From NCBI RefSeq assembly GCF_009861505.1, contig NZ_WTFT01000011.1:123475-187474 (forward strand): a stretch of 64,000 nucleotides of DNA, written 5' to 3'. A program made the translations under genes and the position numbers. Below, piece by piece: positions 1 to 7,899 of this stretch; the first letter of the stretch is position 1, and every line of letters begins with the position of its first letter. Under the pieces are notes generated by a model. It was not told where the DNA came from. It made no database searches and worked only from the letters and a program-made list of their open reading frames with translations. This DNA comes from Pseudomonas izuensis (GTDB taxonomy: Bacteria; Pseudomonadota; Gammaproteobacteria; Pseudomonadales; Pseudomonadaceae).

Positions 1-855
1 AATCAGAATGAACAGGTTGCTCTGGTTGACCAGTCCCAACAGGCTACTGTGACGCAGCAGGCCGCTGAAAATCACGCCTTGCAGTTCACCGTTTTCATTG
101 AGAATCGGTCGGTAGATGCCGCTGTAGCGGTTGGTGAATTGCTCGATCGGCTGCTTGGTGCTGCGCAGGAGTTGTTCGATGTCTTCCGGCACCGCTGCGG
201 GGTGATCCTCAAAGCGTTGAGTGGAAAAAATCTCCGAGAAGTCATCGGCCTTCGCCAGGTACAGCCGCAGATCGAGGGAGTGCACATCGGCCACGCTGGT
301 GAGGAAGCTGCTGTCCAGGTAAGTGGCGATCACCAGCTTGTAGCCGACACCCTCCTGTTCGGTTTCGAAGGTCGAGATCACCGTGCCGGTTGCCACGCCA
401 CCGACTTGCAGGGTTTGCAGCACGGCCTTGGGGGCGATGCTGATCTGCCGGACGATGTCGTCGGCGACCGTACTGAACATCACCTTGTTATCACTGTTGC
501 GCACCAGCGCCACCACGTCGATGCCCATGGACTCGGCAATGTCGCTGGTCAGCCTGTCGTTTCGTGTTGACTGTCGATCGGTGGGTGGGCGCGTGTAACG
601 CAGGAACAATTGCGCGACCCGGGCATTGTCCCGCAGGATTTCGGTGATCTCGTCTTCGACGATCTTGGTCGATTCCTGCAGCCAGATGCGGACGTTACTG
701 TCGAAAATCTGTGACAGCGTGGTCGCCGCCAGTTCGGCGGCAATCATGGTCGGGATCACGCTGACCAGCCAGAACGCCAGCACCAGTTTGCGTTGCAGGC
801 TCCAGCCGGAGAGGGCGAAAGGTCGGGGGGCAGGGCGTTGGTGTTTGATCATCAT
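1..855 (-). CDS. Membrane sensor protein, N-terminal part (probable sensor histidine kinase), cut by window edge
   Basis: The reading frame runs without a stop from an ATG at 855 (a second ATG is at 852) off the left edge, so about 285 N-terminal residues are visible. After a short basic cytoplasmic tail there is one membrane helix (about residues 24-45), then a roughly 220-residue periplasmic sensor region, and hydrophobic residues begin again at the edge, as in double-Cache sensor kinases. The kinase core itself lies outside the window, so 'histidine kinase' is inferred from this architecture. It starts 7 bp after the acyltransferase gene and is probably co-transcribed with it, which suggests it senses something linked to the neighbouring metabolic genes. 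Confidence 0.7.
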   Translation of the reverse strand, partial: MMIKHQRPAPRPFALSGWSLQRKLVLAFWLVSVIPTMIAAELAATTLSQIFDSNVRIWLQESTKIVEDEITEILRDNARVAQLFLRYTRPPTDRQSTRNDRLTSDIAESMGIDVVALVRNSDNKVMFSTVADDIVRQISIAPKAVLQTLQVGGVATGTVISTFETEQEGVGYKLVIATYLDSSFLTSVADVHSLDLRLYLAKADDFSEIFSTQRFEDHPAAVPEDIEQLLRSTKQPIEQFTNRYSGIYRPILNENGELQGVIFSGLLRHSSLLGLVNQSNLFILI

Positions 856-862
856 GCTTCGC

Positions 863-1990
863 TTATTGCAGCTCGCTTATCGCAGCCGCCATGGCAGGGT
901 CGGATCGGTCCGGACGGATAAACATTTTCACCAGCCGCAACAGGCTGTCGAGCAGGCGGTTGCGATGGCGGAAAAACACGGTGTTGCCGGTAAACGAGCA
1001 ACCCAGGCGCCGCTTGTTGGCATAACCGGCCTGGCCACACGCATAGATCGTAACGCCGTGCTCAATACAGTAGTCGACATTGGCCAGCCAGCTGCGCACG
1101 TACAGGTTGTGCTCACGGGTCTGGCTCAGATCGTGGGCAAAGAACTTGTCCACCAGGCGCTGTTCGTCCAGCAGCACCAGATTGAACGCCACCAGATCCT
1201 CGCCGAGCCAATAGAGCACACAAGCGGCACGTTTATCGAGGTGTTCCAGCACTTGACGGAAATAACCCGGTGGCAGGCGTTCGAAGGTCAGGTCGCTGCG
1301 CTCGAGCGTGGCTTCGTAAAGCTGCATCATTCGCGGGAGCAGGTCATCCACCGAGCGCCGCCATTCGATGCGCGGGCCCTGGCCACGCAGGGTGCGGCGC
1401 AAGTCCTTGCGGGTGGACTTGCCGAGCGTACCAAGGTAGGCGTCGACGGAACCGAAGGTAATCGGCAGTTCGGCACTGGGTAGACCGGGCATGCAGTGCA
1501 AGCCCGCATCATGGCAGGCCTGCAACCATTGTGGGTCGCGGTGCGAGGCGTCCTTGACCGCCAATAGACCGATGCCGGACTGATCGGCATCCTTGCGCGC
1601 CAGATGCAATAGTTGTTCGAGCAGGGCCGGGCGCCGGCTCACGGTTATATGCCGGGCCGTGCCGACATGGCACTGCTCGGCCACCGGTGAGCCGAGGGCG
1701 TAGAGGCGCACCTCGAACAGCCCCGGCCAGCATCGCTGCAGCCATTGGCTGATGCGTTTGCCCCGACCCTGAAGCGTAGTGTCCAGCGAGTAAGCGGTGG
1801 TGAACGCCACCGCAGCCGCAATCAATACATCGTCTTCGAACAATGCCAGATAGCGCCACTGAAAATCGGCAATGTCCGAGCGTTCAACGGCCCGGTAGTA
1901 ATCCCAATCCTCCAGTTCGTCGGGGAAGCAGTCATTCCAGGCACCGCGTTCAATGGCTTCGATCGTTGAAAAGGCGAGGGCAGTAATCAC
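863..1990 (-). CDS. GNAT/FemAB-like N-acyltransferase
   Basis: A 375-residue cytosolic protein. The C-terminal half (from about residue 170) has the look of the BioF2-like/Acetyltransf_6 domain, in which an aminoacyl or acyl group is moved to an amine; the motif around VDKFFAHDL and the ACGQAGYANKRRLGC stretch are typical of this family. The start is a GTG preceded by an AAGGAAA Shine-Dalgarno 5 nt upstream. It follows the hydrolase gene after a 174-bp gap that holds a REP pair, and is followed 7 bp later by the membrane sensor gene. The substrate is unknown; with an aminotransferase and a hydrolase upstream, acylation of a small amine is a reasonable guess only. Confidence 0.75.
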   Translation of the reverse strand: MITALAFSTIEAIERGAWNDCFPDELEDWDYYRAVERSDIADFQWRYLALFEDDVLIAAAVAFTTAYSLDTTLQGRGKRISQWLQRCWPGLFEVRLYALGSPVAEQCHVGTARHITVSRRPALLEQLLHLARKDADQSGIGLLAVKDASHRDPQWLQACHDAGLHCMPGLPSAELPITFGSVDAYLGTLGKSTRKDLRRTLRGQGPRIEWRRSVDDLLPRMMQLYEATLERSDLTFERLPPGYFRQVLEHLDKRAACVLYWLGEDLVAFNLVLLDEQRLVDKFFAHDLSQTREHNLYVRSWLANVDYCIEHGVTIYACGQAGYANKRRLGCSFTGNTVFFRHRNRLLDSLLRLVKMFIRPDRSDPAMAAAISELQ

Positions 1991-2035
1991 TTGGTTTCCT
2001 TAACATTTACCCACGTTGGGCCTCACCCGATCCCT

Positions 2036-2136
2036 TGTAGGAGCGAGCCTGCTCGCGATGGACTCCAGAGCGCCGCGTTTATCCTGTTACCCCGCGTTAT
2101 CGTTAACGACTTTCGCGAGCAGGCTCGCTCCTACAG
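2036..2136. repeat. REP pair (inverted)
   Basis: Two copies of the GTAGGAGCGAGCCTGCTCGCGA-type palindromic unit face each other, separated by about 55 bp. It sits between the hydrolase and acyltransferase genes of the 1-5152 operon and could stop 3' degradation of the upstream part of the message. Confidence 0.9.
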
Positions 2137-2164
2137 GGGGGCGTGCATAGGTTCGTCGATGTGT

Positions 2165-3055
2165 TCAGGCCAGCTGCCGATAGTCCTGGCGCGGGGGGTG
2201 AGCAGTGGTTCCTTGTTGCGTGAAACGGTGCTGGATAAAGTCCGCGCTCAGCTCCACCACGCGACGGTATTGCAGATCGACAGTGATCATGTGGTAGCAG
2301 TCGTCCAGCAGGATTTTCACCACGGGCCCACCGAGCTTGCGTTCTACATAGTCGGCGTTCCAGCGGCTGGTGATGTCGTCCTCTCGTGAATGCAGCACCA
2401 ACGCCTGGGTGGTGATCTGTGGCATGCGTTTTTTTGCCGCCGCCACCAACCGGTGCAACTCCCGAACGCTGACCCCGGACATGGTCAGCAGCCCGGCATT
2501 GCCGCTTTCGCCGGCCTTCATCTGTCGCTCGACGATCGCTCGCAGGCGTTCGTCCTTGATGCCATACGGCGGTTTTTCGTTGAACCGGCACAGGTGCACG
2601 CCAAACGGAATGGACATCGCCAGACTGCTCAACTTGGCGATCCAGGGCATGTTCCAGCCGTCGTAGCGCAGTGTCGTCGAGTACAGCAACAGCCCTTCGA
2701 TCTGCCCCGGATGCTCGGCCGCCAGATACATCGACAGCACCGCCCCCATGGACAAACCACCGACGAACACATGCTCGTGTTTGCGCCGTACACCGACGAA
2801 GGTGTTCCGCGCGCTCTCGTACCAGTCGCGCCAACCCGTGGCTTGCAGGTCGGCGTTGTCACCGCAGTGGCCGGCCAGGGTCGGCACGTAGACCGTATAC
2901 CCGGCCTTGGCCAGCCCCATGGCGACCCGGCGCAGTTCCGTCGGGGTGCCGGTGAGGCCGTGGATCAACAACACCGCGACCTCTCCGCTGCCGAGAACGA
3001 AACCGGCGCTGCCTTCGCCCATGTCTATCGCGTCGGGTGAGAGCGCGGCGTTCAT
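2165..3055 (-). CDS. Alpha/beta hydrolase (carboxylesterase/thioesterase type)
   Basis: A 296-residue alpha/beta hydrolase of the Est30-like carboxylesterase group. The HGLTGTP oxyanion region is at about 32-38, the nucleophile motif GGLSMG has Ser at 102, the acid is in HSREDD and the catalytic His in CYHM near residue 260. No signal peptide is seen, so it is cytosolic. Its ATG overlaps the stop of the upstream aminotransferase gene (ATGA), so the two are translationally coupled. In this setting it may release or cleave an ester or thioester intermediate, but the substrate cannot be read from the sequence. Confidence 0.85.
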   Translation of the reverse strand: MNAALSPDAIDMGEGSAGFVLGSGEVAVLLIHGLTGTPTELRRVAMGLAKAGYTVYVPTLAGHCGDNADLQATGWRDWYESARNTFVGVRRKHEHVFVGGLSMGAVLSMYLAAEHPGQIEGLLLYSTTLRYDGWNMPWIAKLSSLAMSIPFGVHLCRFNEKPPYGIKDERLRAIVERQMKAGESGNAGLLTMSGVSVRELHRLVAAAKKRMPQITTQALVLHSREDDITSRWNADYVERKLGGPVVKILLDDCYHMITVDLQYRRVVELSADFIQHRFTQQGTTAHPPRQDYRQLA

Positions 3056-4446
3056 CGTTGCATCGCCCGGTGCAGCAGACGATCGAGCAGGGCGATGCCG
3101 AGGTCGATTTCCGGGTAGCTGATCTCCAGCGATGGCGCCAGGGTGATCACGTTCTTGTAGTAACCGCCGACATCAAGGATCAGGCCCAGGCGCTTGCCGT
3201 CGATTTCGATGTCGCCCTTCATGCCTTCTTCGACCATGAAATCCAGGGTCGCCTTGTCCGGTGTGAACCCGTCCGGGCCGCAGATTTCGCAACGCAGGGC
3301 CAGGCCCAGACCGTCGACATCGCCGATGATCGGGTAGCGCTTCTGCAAGTCTTTCAGGCCATCAAGGAAGTATTTGCCCTTGTTCATGACCATTGCGCCG
3401 TAATCGACTTCGCTGGTCATCTTGAACATTTCAAGGCCCACCGCCGTGCCCAGCGGGTTGGAGGCGAAGGTCGAGTGGGTCGAACCCGGCGGGAAGACGG
3501 TGGGGTTGATCAGCTCTTCCCGGGCCCAGATGCCGCCCAGTGGATTGAGGCCGTTGGTCAAGGCCTTGCCGAAGACGATCACGTCCGGCTTGACGTCGAA
3601 GTGCTCGATCGACCACAGCTTGCCGGTGCGATAGAAGCCCATCTGGATTTCGTCGACCACCATCAGGATGCCGTGCTGGTCCAGCACATGCTTGAGTTCG
3701 CTGTAGAAGTTCATCGGCGGAATCACATAGCCGCCGGTGCCCTGGATCGGCTCAACGTAGAACGCGGCGTATTCGCTCTGGCCGACTTTCGGGTCCCAGA
3801 CACCGTTGTATTCGGTCTCGAACAAGCGGGCGAACTGCTGCACGCAATGGCTGCCGTACTCTTCCTTGGTCATGCCTTTGGGGCCGCGGAAGTGATACGG
3901 GAACGGGATGAAGTTGGCACGCTCGCCGAAGTGGCCGTAGCGGCGGCGATAGCGGTAGCTGGAGGTGATCGACGACGCACCCAGGGTGCGCCCGTGGTAG
4001 CCACCCTCGAAGGCGAACATCAGGCTCTTGCCGTTGCTGGCGTTACGCACCACTTTCAGCGAGTCCTCGATGGACTGCGAACCGCCGACGTTGAAGTGCA
4101 CGCGACCGTCGAGGCCGAATTTATTCTTCGCGTCCACGGCGATCATTTCCGAGAGCTCGATCTTGCCCTTGTGCAGGTACTGGCTGGCGATTTGGGGCAG
4201 GGTGTCGATCTGCTGTTTCAGCGCGTTGTTCAGGCGCGGGTTGGCGTAGCCGAAGTTGACGGCCGAGTACCACATTTGCAGGTCGAGGTAGGCCTGGTCC
4301 TCGGTGTCCCAGACGTAGGAGCCTTCGCAGCGGCTGAAGATACGCGGCGGCTCGATGTAGTGAACGGTGTCGCCGTAGGAGCAGTACTTGGCTTCTTTTT
4401 CCAGAAGGATCTGGTCTTCCAGGGTAGCGATTCGAATATCAGACAT
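3052..4446 (-). CDS. Class III (PLP-dependent) aminotransferase
   Basis: A 464-residue enzyme of the class III (ornithine/GABA/glutamate-semialdehyde) aminotransferase fold. The phosphate-binding GGSQS loop, the GGYHGRT motif, the VVDEIQMGFYRTG segment with the PLP-interacting Asp, and the Schiff-base lysine (K294, in FGKALTNG) are all present. An unusually aromatic segment (DLQMWYSAVNFGYANP, about 55-70) shapes the substrate pocket. The gene overlaps the HAD phosphatase gene by 8 bp upstream and the hydrolase by 4 bp downstream. It should transfer an amino group to or from an aldehyde or keto acid; the actual substrate is unknown. Confidence 0.88.
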   Translation of the reverse strand: MSDIRIATLEDQILLEKEAKYCSYGDTVHYIEPPRIFSRCEGSYVWDTEDQAYLDLQMWYSAVNFGYANPRLNNALKQQIDTLPQIASQYLHKGKIELSEMIAVDAKNKFGLDGRVHFNVGGSQSIEDSLKVVRNASNGKSLMFAFEGGYHGRTLGASSITSSYRYRRRYGHFGERANFIPFPYHFRGPKGMTKEEYGSHCVQQFARLFETEYNGVWDPKVGQSEYAAFYVEPIQGTGGYVIPPMNFYSELKHVLDQHGILMVVDEIQMGFYRTGKLWSIEHFDVKPDVIVFGKALTNGLNPLGGIWAREELINPTVFPPGSTHSTFASNPLGTAVGLEMFKMTSEVDYGAMVMNKGKYFLDGLKDLQKRYPIIGDVDGLGLALRCEICGPDGFTPDKATLDFMVEEGMKGDIEIDGKRLGLILDVGGYYKNVITLAPSLEISYPEIDLGIALLDRLLHRAMQR

Positions 4447-5152
4447 GATGGAAGAGTTCCTGTGTTTCCGAGTTGAACGTTTCGGCGTTGAAAGAGGTGG
4501 CGTTGGCGGCGCTGGCTTTTGGCAGCAGAGCCAGCAGAGCCGGGAGTTCGGCGAAGCTGTCGAAGCGGGCGTGAGGGATCGCGTTGCGTTCGCAGTATTC
4601 GGCGAGGCGCCCCTTGGCGAAGACGAAGTCGGCGGTGGACGCCACGCACATGTCGGACTGGCCGTCGCCGATCACCAGCACCCGTTTGTTGCCGGGCGTG
4701 GATTTGCATTTGCAGTTGCCGGATGCCGCGCGGCAGGCGTCGCTGGAATGCGGAAAGTCGATGCGCCAGCTTTCGTGATCCCGCTGTCGCAGGCGGTTGG
4801 CGAGGATCGGCAACAGGGTCACGTAGTTGCGCGCCAGAATTCGCGCGATGCCTTGTTCGATGCCGTCGCTGACCACTTCGAACGAAGCGCCCAGGCCGAT
4901 GGCGTGGTCGACGAAGTCGGGGAAGTCCGGATCGATCTCGATGCTGTCGAAGAACTCCAGCAATTGGCCGGGCGTGGCCTTGACCAGCGAGAGCTGGCGG
5001 CTGAGGCATTCACGGGAACCGATATCACCGGCCAGCCACTGGTTTTCGATCACTTCCCAACTCGGGTCGGCGAAGCGTTCGAGGATGCTGTCGATCACGT
5101 CGGTGCGGGTGATGGTCCCGTCGAAATCACACACGATATGCCAGTCAATCAT
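4439..5152 (-). CDS. HAD-IB phosphatase, MtnX/SerB-like
   Basis: A 237-residue haloacid dehalogenase family phosphatase. Motif I is CDFDGT (nucleophile and acid Asp, residues 9 and 11), motif II is VVSDG, and motif IV is VIGDGQSDM; together they define the phosphoserine-phosphatase/MtnX branch. A cysteine-containing stretch (about 138-150, GNCKCK) before motif IV is distinctive. ATG codons occur at 5158 and 5152; an AGG lies 2 nt before the first but 8 nt before the second, so 5152 is preferred. It is the first gene of the HAD-aminotransferase-hydrolase operon and probably dephosphorylates a small phosphorylated intermediate used by the next enzyme. Confidence 0.85.
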   Translation of the reverse strand: MIDWHIVCDFDGTITRTDVIDSILERFADPSWEVIENQWLAGDIGSRECLSRQLSLVKATPGQLLEFFDSIEIDPDFPDFVDHAIGLGASFEVVSDGIEQGIARILARNYVTLLPILANRLRQRDHESWRIDFPHSSDACRAASGNCKCKSTPGNKRVLVIGDGQSDMCVASTADFVFAKGRLAEYCERNAIPHARFDSFAELPALLALLPKASAANATSFNAETFNSETQELFHHV

Positions 5153-5268
5153 CTGCATTACCTATTGGTCAGAGCGCGCTGTGTGCGCTTGCCGAGGGGT
5201 AGAGCAGGGACTGTGCCAAGTGCCGGGAGCCCTGTTTTACCGGGCTGATGAGGGCTTTTTGTAAACTG

Positions 5269-5296
5269 AAGCTACAATTTTTGTAGCTTGCTACAA
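5269..5296. promoter_or_regulatory. Triple GCTACAA operator-like site
   Basis: AAGCTACAA (5269-5277), 3 nt, then TTGTAGCTT (5281-5289) form a perfect 9-bp inverted repeat. The second arm pairs again with GCTACAA at 5290-5296 across 2 nt, giving three half-sites in alternating orientation. It lies in the 216-bp gap between the divergent HAD operon (start 5152) and the MipA gene (start 5369), where a repressor or activator of either could bind. No regulator is visible nearby. Confidence 0.6.
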
Positions 5297-5368
5297 ACAA
5301 CATGAGTGCTTGCGCGGTGGGTGGCATCCGGGGGTTGATGCGCGCATGTTCAGACAAGGAATGGCCTC

Positions 5369-6130
5369 ATGAAGAGGAAGACACTGCTTTTACTGGCGGC
5401 GCTGGCGGGCTTTTCGGCGAACGCTATGGCGGACGGCATCACCGGGGAGGCGGGTGTGGGCCTGGGTTATCAGCCTCACGATCCCAGCGGCAGCCGTTAT
5501 GAAACCCAACCGTTGCCGTATCTCGATCTGGAATGGGGCGATGTCAGCCTCAGTACCGACGACGGCCTGACCTGGAGCGCCTTGAAAACCAACGGTTTCA
5601 GCGCCGGGCCCTATGTGAATTACCTGCCAGGCCGCACCTCGAACGGTGAATTGCGGGGGTTACGCGATGTGCCTGACATGGCGGAGGCCGGTGGTTTCGT
5701 GCAGTACGCTCCGGCCGATTTCTGGCGGGTGTTCGCGTCTGTCGGCCAAGCCATCGGCGGTGGCGGCGGACAGGGCGGCGTGCTCGGCCGGGTCGGTGGC
5801 GAGATCGGTTATCCACTGGGCGGGGGCGTGATCGGCAGCAGCAATCTGACCGCGCATTTCGCCAATGCCCGACAGAACAACACCTTCTTCGGTGTCAGCG
5901 ACAAGGAGGCCCAGGCGTCCGGTTTCCGTGCATACAACGCCGGCGGCGGTTTGCAGAACATTGCGCTGACCCAGAGTTTCGAGTTCCCCCTTGGGCCGCA
6001 GTGGTCGCTGGTGACCAGCGCCAGCTGGATTCACCTGACAGGCTCGGCGGCCGATAGCAGCATTGTCAAAAGCGTCGGCGATACCAATCAGGGCGAGGTG
6101 CAGATGGCGATCGCCTATAAATTCAAGTGA
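5369..6130 (+). CDS. MipA/OmpV family outer-membrane protein
   Basis: A 253-residue protein with a clear Sec signal peptide (basic MKRK, hydrophobic core, cleavage after about ANAMA at residue 21) and the alternating, aromatic- and glycine-rich pattern of a 10-12-stranded beta-barrel, ending in YKFK. This matches the MipA/OmpV scaffold family (MltA-interacting or osmotically regulated porin-like proteins). An AAGGA lies 9 nt before the ATG. It is transcribed away from the HAD operon and is followed by the desaturase gene 67 bp downstream. Confidence 0.85.
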   Translation: MKRKTLLLLAALAGFSANAMADGITGEAGVGLGYQPHDPSGSRYETQPLPYLDLEWGDVSLSTDDGLTWSALKTNGFSAGPYVNYLPGRTSNGELRGLRDVPDMAEAGGFVQYAPADFWRVFASVGQAIGGGGGQGGVLGRVGGEIGYPLGGGVIGSSNLTAHFANARQNNTFFGVSDKEAQASGFRAYNAGGGLQNIALTQSFEFPLGPQWSLVTSASWIHLTGSAADSSIVKSVGDTNQGEVQMAIAYKFK

Positions 6131-6197
6131 GCCTGGCGGGAACTGGTCTGGCCTTTGCAGACAGTCGTGTCGAACCCATTATTTCAGGATGTTCTTC

Positions 6198-7064
6198 ATG
6201 GCTCGCCCTGTTTATCGTCTGCTGGCCCACTCGCTGTGGGACTTGATTCCCATCGCCCTCGGCGTGGCCCATTTCGCATTTGTCGTGTGGCTGGTCACAG
6301 CCTTTCATGCGCTGTCCTGGTGGGCGTTGGTGCCCTTGGCGCTGGGCTATGCGGTGAGCCTGTCGTGGAGCATCAACAGCATTTCCCACAACCAGATCCA
6401 CAACGCCTACTTCACGCCGGCGTGGCTCAACCGCGTCTTTGACCTGCTGCTGTCGGTCACCATCGGTTTCTCCCAGACCCTCTACCGCGACATCCACAAC
6501 CGGCATCACCGGGGCAACTCGGACCGGCCGGGGGCGGATGGCAAGACCATTGATCCGCTGTCGATTTACCAGCGGGGCAAGGACGGGCAGCCCGAGAGCC
6601 CCTGGGCTTATACCTTCCTGAGTTTCTTTCGCGACGACCCCAAGCCGATCTACGACGAGATGCGACGCAAGCGTCCCGGCGATGCGCGCTGGGTCAAAGT
6701 GGAGATCGGCGTGACGCTGGCGTTCTATCTGGGGCTGGCGATCTACGACTGGCGGGCGGTGTTGGTGTTGCTGCCGTTCTGGTATCTGGGCCAGGCGCTT
6801 TCATCGCTCAACGGCTACTACGAGCATTTTGGCGGTAATCCGGATTCGCCCATCGCTTGGGGCGTCAGCGCCTACAGCCCGCTCTACAACCTGTTGTGGA
6901 TGAACAACGGTTATCACGCCGAACATCACTATCGGCCGAAAATGCACTGGACCCGGGTCAAGGCCTTTCACCGGGAGATCGCCGGGCAGCAGCGGGAGGC
7001 GGGCGTGAAGGACATTCCGGTGGCCCATGGCCTCGGGTTTCTGGTGGCTCATCGCAAGGATTGA
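6198..7064 (+). CDS. Fatty acid desaturase family membrane protein
   Basis: A 288-residue integral membrane di-iron desaturase/hydroxylase. The three histidine boxes are HNQIH (64-68), HNRHH (100-104) and HAEHH (near 245), with four hydrophobic stretches between them. The frame is open upstream, but an AGGA at 6186-6189 and the MARPVYRLL start favour the ATG at 6198 (another ATG is at 6189). It would insert a double bond or hydroxyl into an acyl chain in the inner membrane. It faces the convergent small-transporter gene across a 9-bp-arm hairpin. Confidence 0.85.
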   Translation: MARPVYRLLAHSLWDLIPIALGVAHFAFVVWLVTAFHALSWWALVPLALGYAVSLSWSINSISHNQIHNAYFTPAWLNRVFDLLLSVTIGFSQTLYRDIHNRHHRGNSDRPGADGKTIDPLSIYQRGKDGQPESPWAYTFLSFFRDDPKPIYDEMRRKRPGDARWVKVEIGVTLAFYLGLAIYDWRAVLVLLPFWYLGQALSSLNGYYEHFGGNPDSPIAWGVSAYSPLYNLLWMNNGYHAEHHYRPKMHWTRVKAFHREIAGQQREAGVKDIPVAHGLGFLVAHRKD

Positions 7065-7076
7065 ACCGTACAAAAC

Positions 7077-7098
7077 GTGGGAGCCAGCAGGCTCCCAC
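7077..7098. terminator. Hairpin between convergent genes (REP-like)
   Basis: GTGGGAGCC, AGCA loop, GGCTCCCAC forms a perfect 9-bp stem 13 bp after the desaturase stop and 11 bp before the stop of the opposing gene. There is no strong T-tract on either side, so it may be a shortened REP unit acting as a bidirectional stop or RNA-protecting hairpin. Confidence 0.5.
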
Positions 7099-7109
7099 AG
7101 TCGATTTCC

Positions 7110-7532
7110 TCAGTTGTCCTCGCCCTCGGCCAGCAGCGCAATGCCGCCCATGATCACGGCCACGCCCACCCAGTGCAGCACGCTGATCTGCTCTCCCAGC
7201 CCCAGCCACGACCCTAGCAGCACACCGACGAACACCAGCGAACTGAGCGGGAACGCGAGGGACAGGCTGCTGCGCCGCAGAATCAGCATCCAGACAAAGA
7301 ACGCGCCGATGTAGCAGGCAATCGCGACCAACACGCCCGGCGCCTGGATGACGTTGAGCAGCCATTGCAGGCTGAAGTCCATTTGCCCCAGTTGATCGCC
7401 GCCGACCTTGGTCGCGATCTGCCCGCCACTTTCCAGAATAATCAGCAACGCCCAAAGCACTACGGTGCCCAGGCGGCCGTGAAGCCAATCCATCGAGCCA
7501 TTCCTTTTGAGTGTCAGTTGAGAATCAGGCAT
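7110..7532 (-). CDS. Four-helix EamA/SMR-size transporter, subunit 2
   Basis: A 140-residue protein with four predicted membrane helices, the half-length form of the drug/metabolite transporter superfamily (as in EmrE, ArnE/F). Helix 1 carries an acidic residue in LESGGQIATK, the position of the coupling glutamate in SMR transporters. The chosen ATG (7530-7532) overlaps the stop of the upstream transporter gene by 8 bp; a GTG 9 nt further upstream is possible. Such short proteins work as dimers, and the coupled neighbour suggests a heterodimer. Substrate unknown. Confidence 0.8.
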   Translation of the reverse strand: MPDSQLTLKRNGSMDWLHGRLGTVVLWALLIILESGGQIATKVGGDQLGQMDFSLQWLLNVIQAPGVLVAIACYIGAFFVWMLILRRSSLSLAFPLSSLVFVGVLLGSWLGLGEQISVLHWVGVAVIMGGIALLAEGEDN

Positions 7533-7899
7533 GGCCGACACACACGAGCATCACGCCCGCCGTAATCACCAGTGTGCCCAGCCAGCGACGGCGGCTGACG
7601 GTTTCGCCGAGGAACAGCTTGCCGGCCAGCACCACGCCGCAATACGCCAGCGCGGCGGCGGGAAACAACAGGCTAAGCGGCGCCCGGGACAGGGCTTCGA
7701 GCCAGACGAAAAACTCGATCACATAAGCGCCGATCCCGCACCACAACAGCGGCGCGTTGAACACCTGGCCCCAGAACGCATTCAGGCGAAACCCGCCTTC
7801 CAGTTCCGGCAAACGGTCCAGGCCGAGCTTGAAACAGAGCTGGCCGATGACGTCGAGCACAATGGAAAACGCCACCAGGAGAATCACGGTCAAGGTCAT
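7525..7899 (-). CDS. Four-helix EamA/SMR-size transporter, subunit 1
   Basis: A 124-residue, four-helix protein of the same half-length DMT type as the next gene. Helix 1 has an Asp in VLDVIGQLCFKLG where the partner has Glu, and helix 4 ends in VITAGVMLV. Its ATG overlaps the stop of the arginase-like gene by 4 bp. The tight coupling of hydrolase, subunit 1 and subunit 2 implies that the exporter or flippase handles a substrate or product of the hydrolase. Confidence 0.8.
   Translation of the reverse strand: MTLTVILLVAFSIVLDVIGQLCFKLGLDRLPELEGGFRLNAFWGQVFNAPLLWCGIGAYVIEFFVWLEALSRAPLSLLFPAAALAYCGVVLAGKLFLGETVSRRRWLGTLVITAGVMLVCVGHA

Noticed and set aside
3037..4476. 479-residue plus-strand ORF opposite the aminotransferase
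   Set aside because: Antisense shadow of a gene with clear motifs; the translation is low-complexity and rich in Val, Asp and Gln, as usual for reverse frames in GC-rich DNA.
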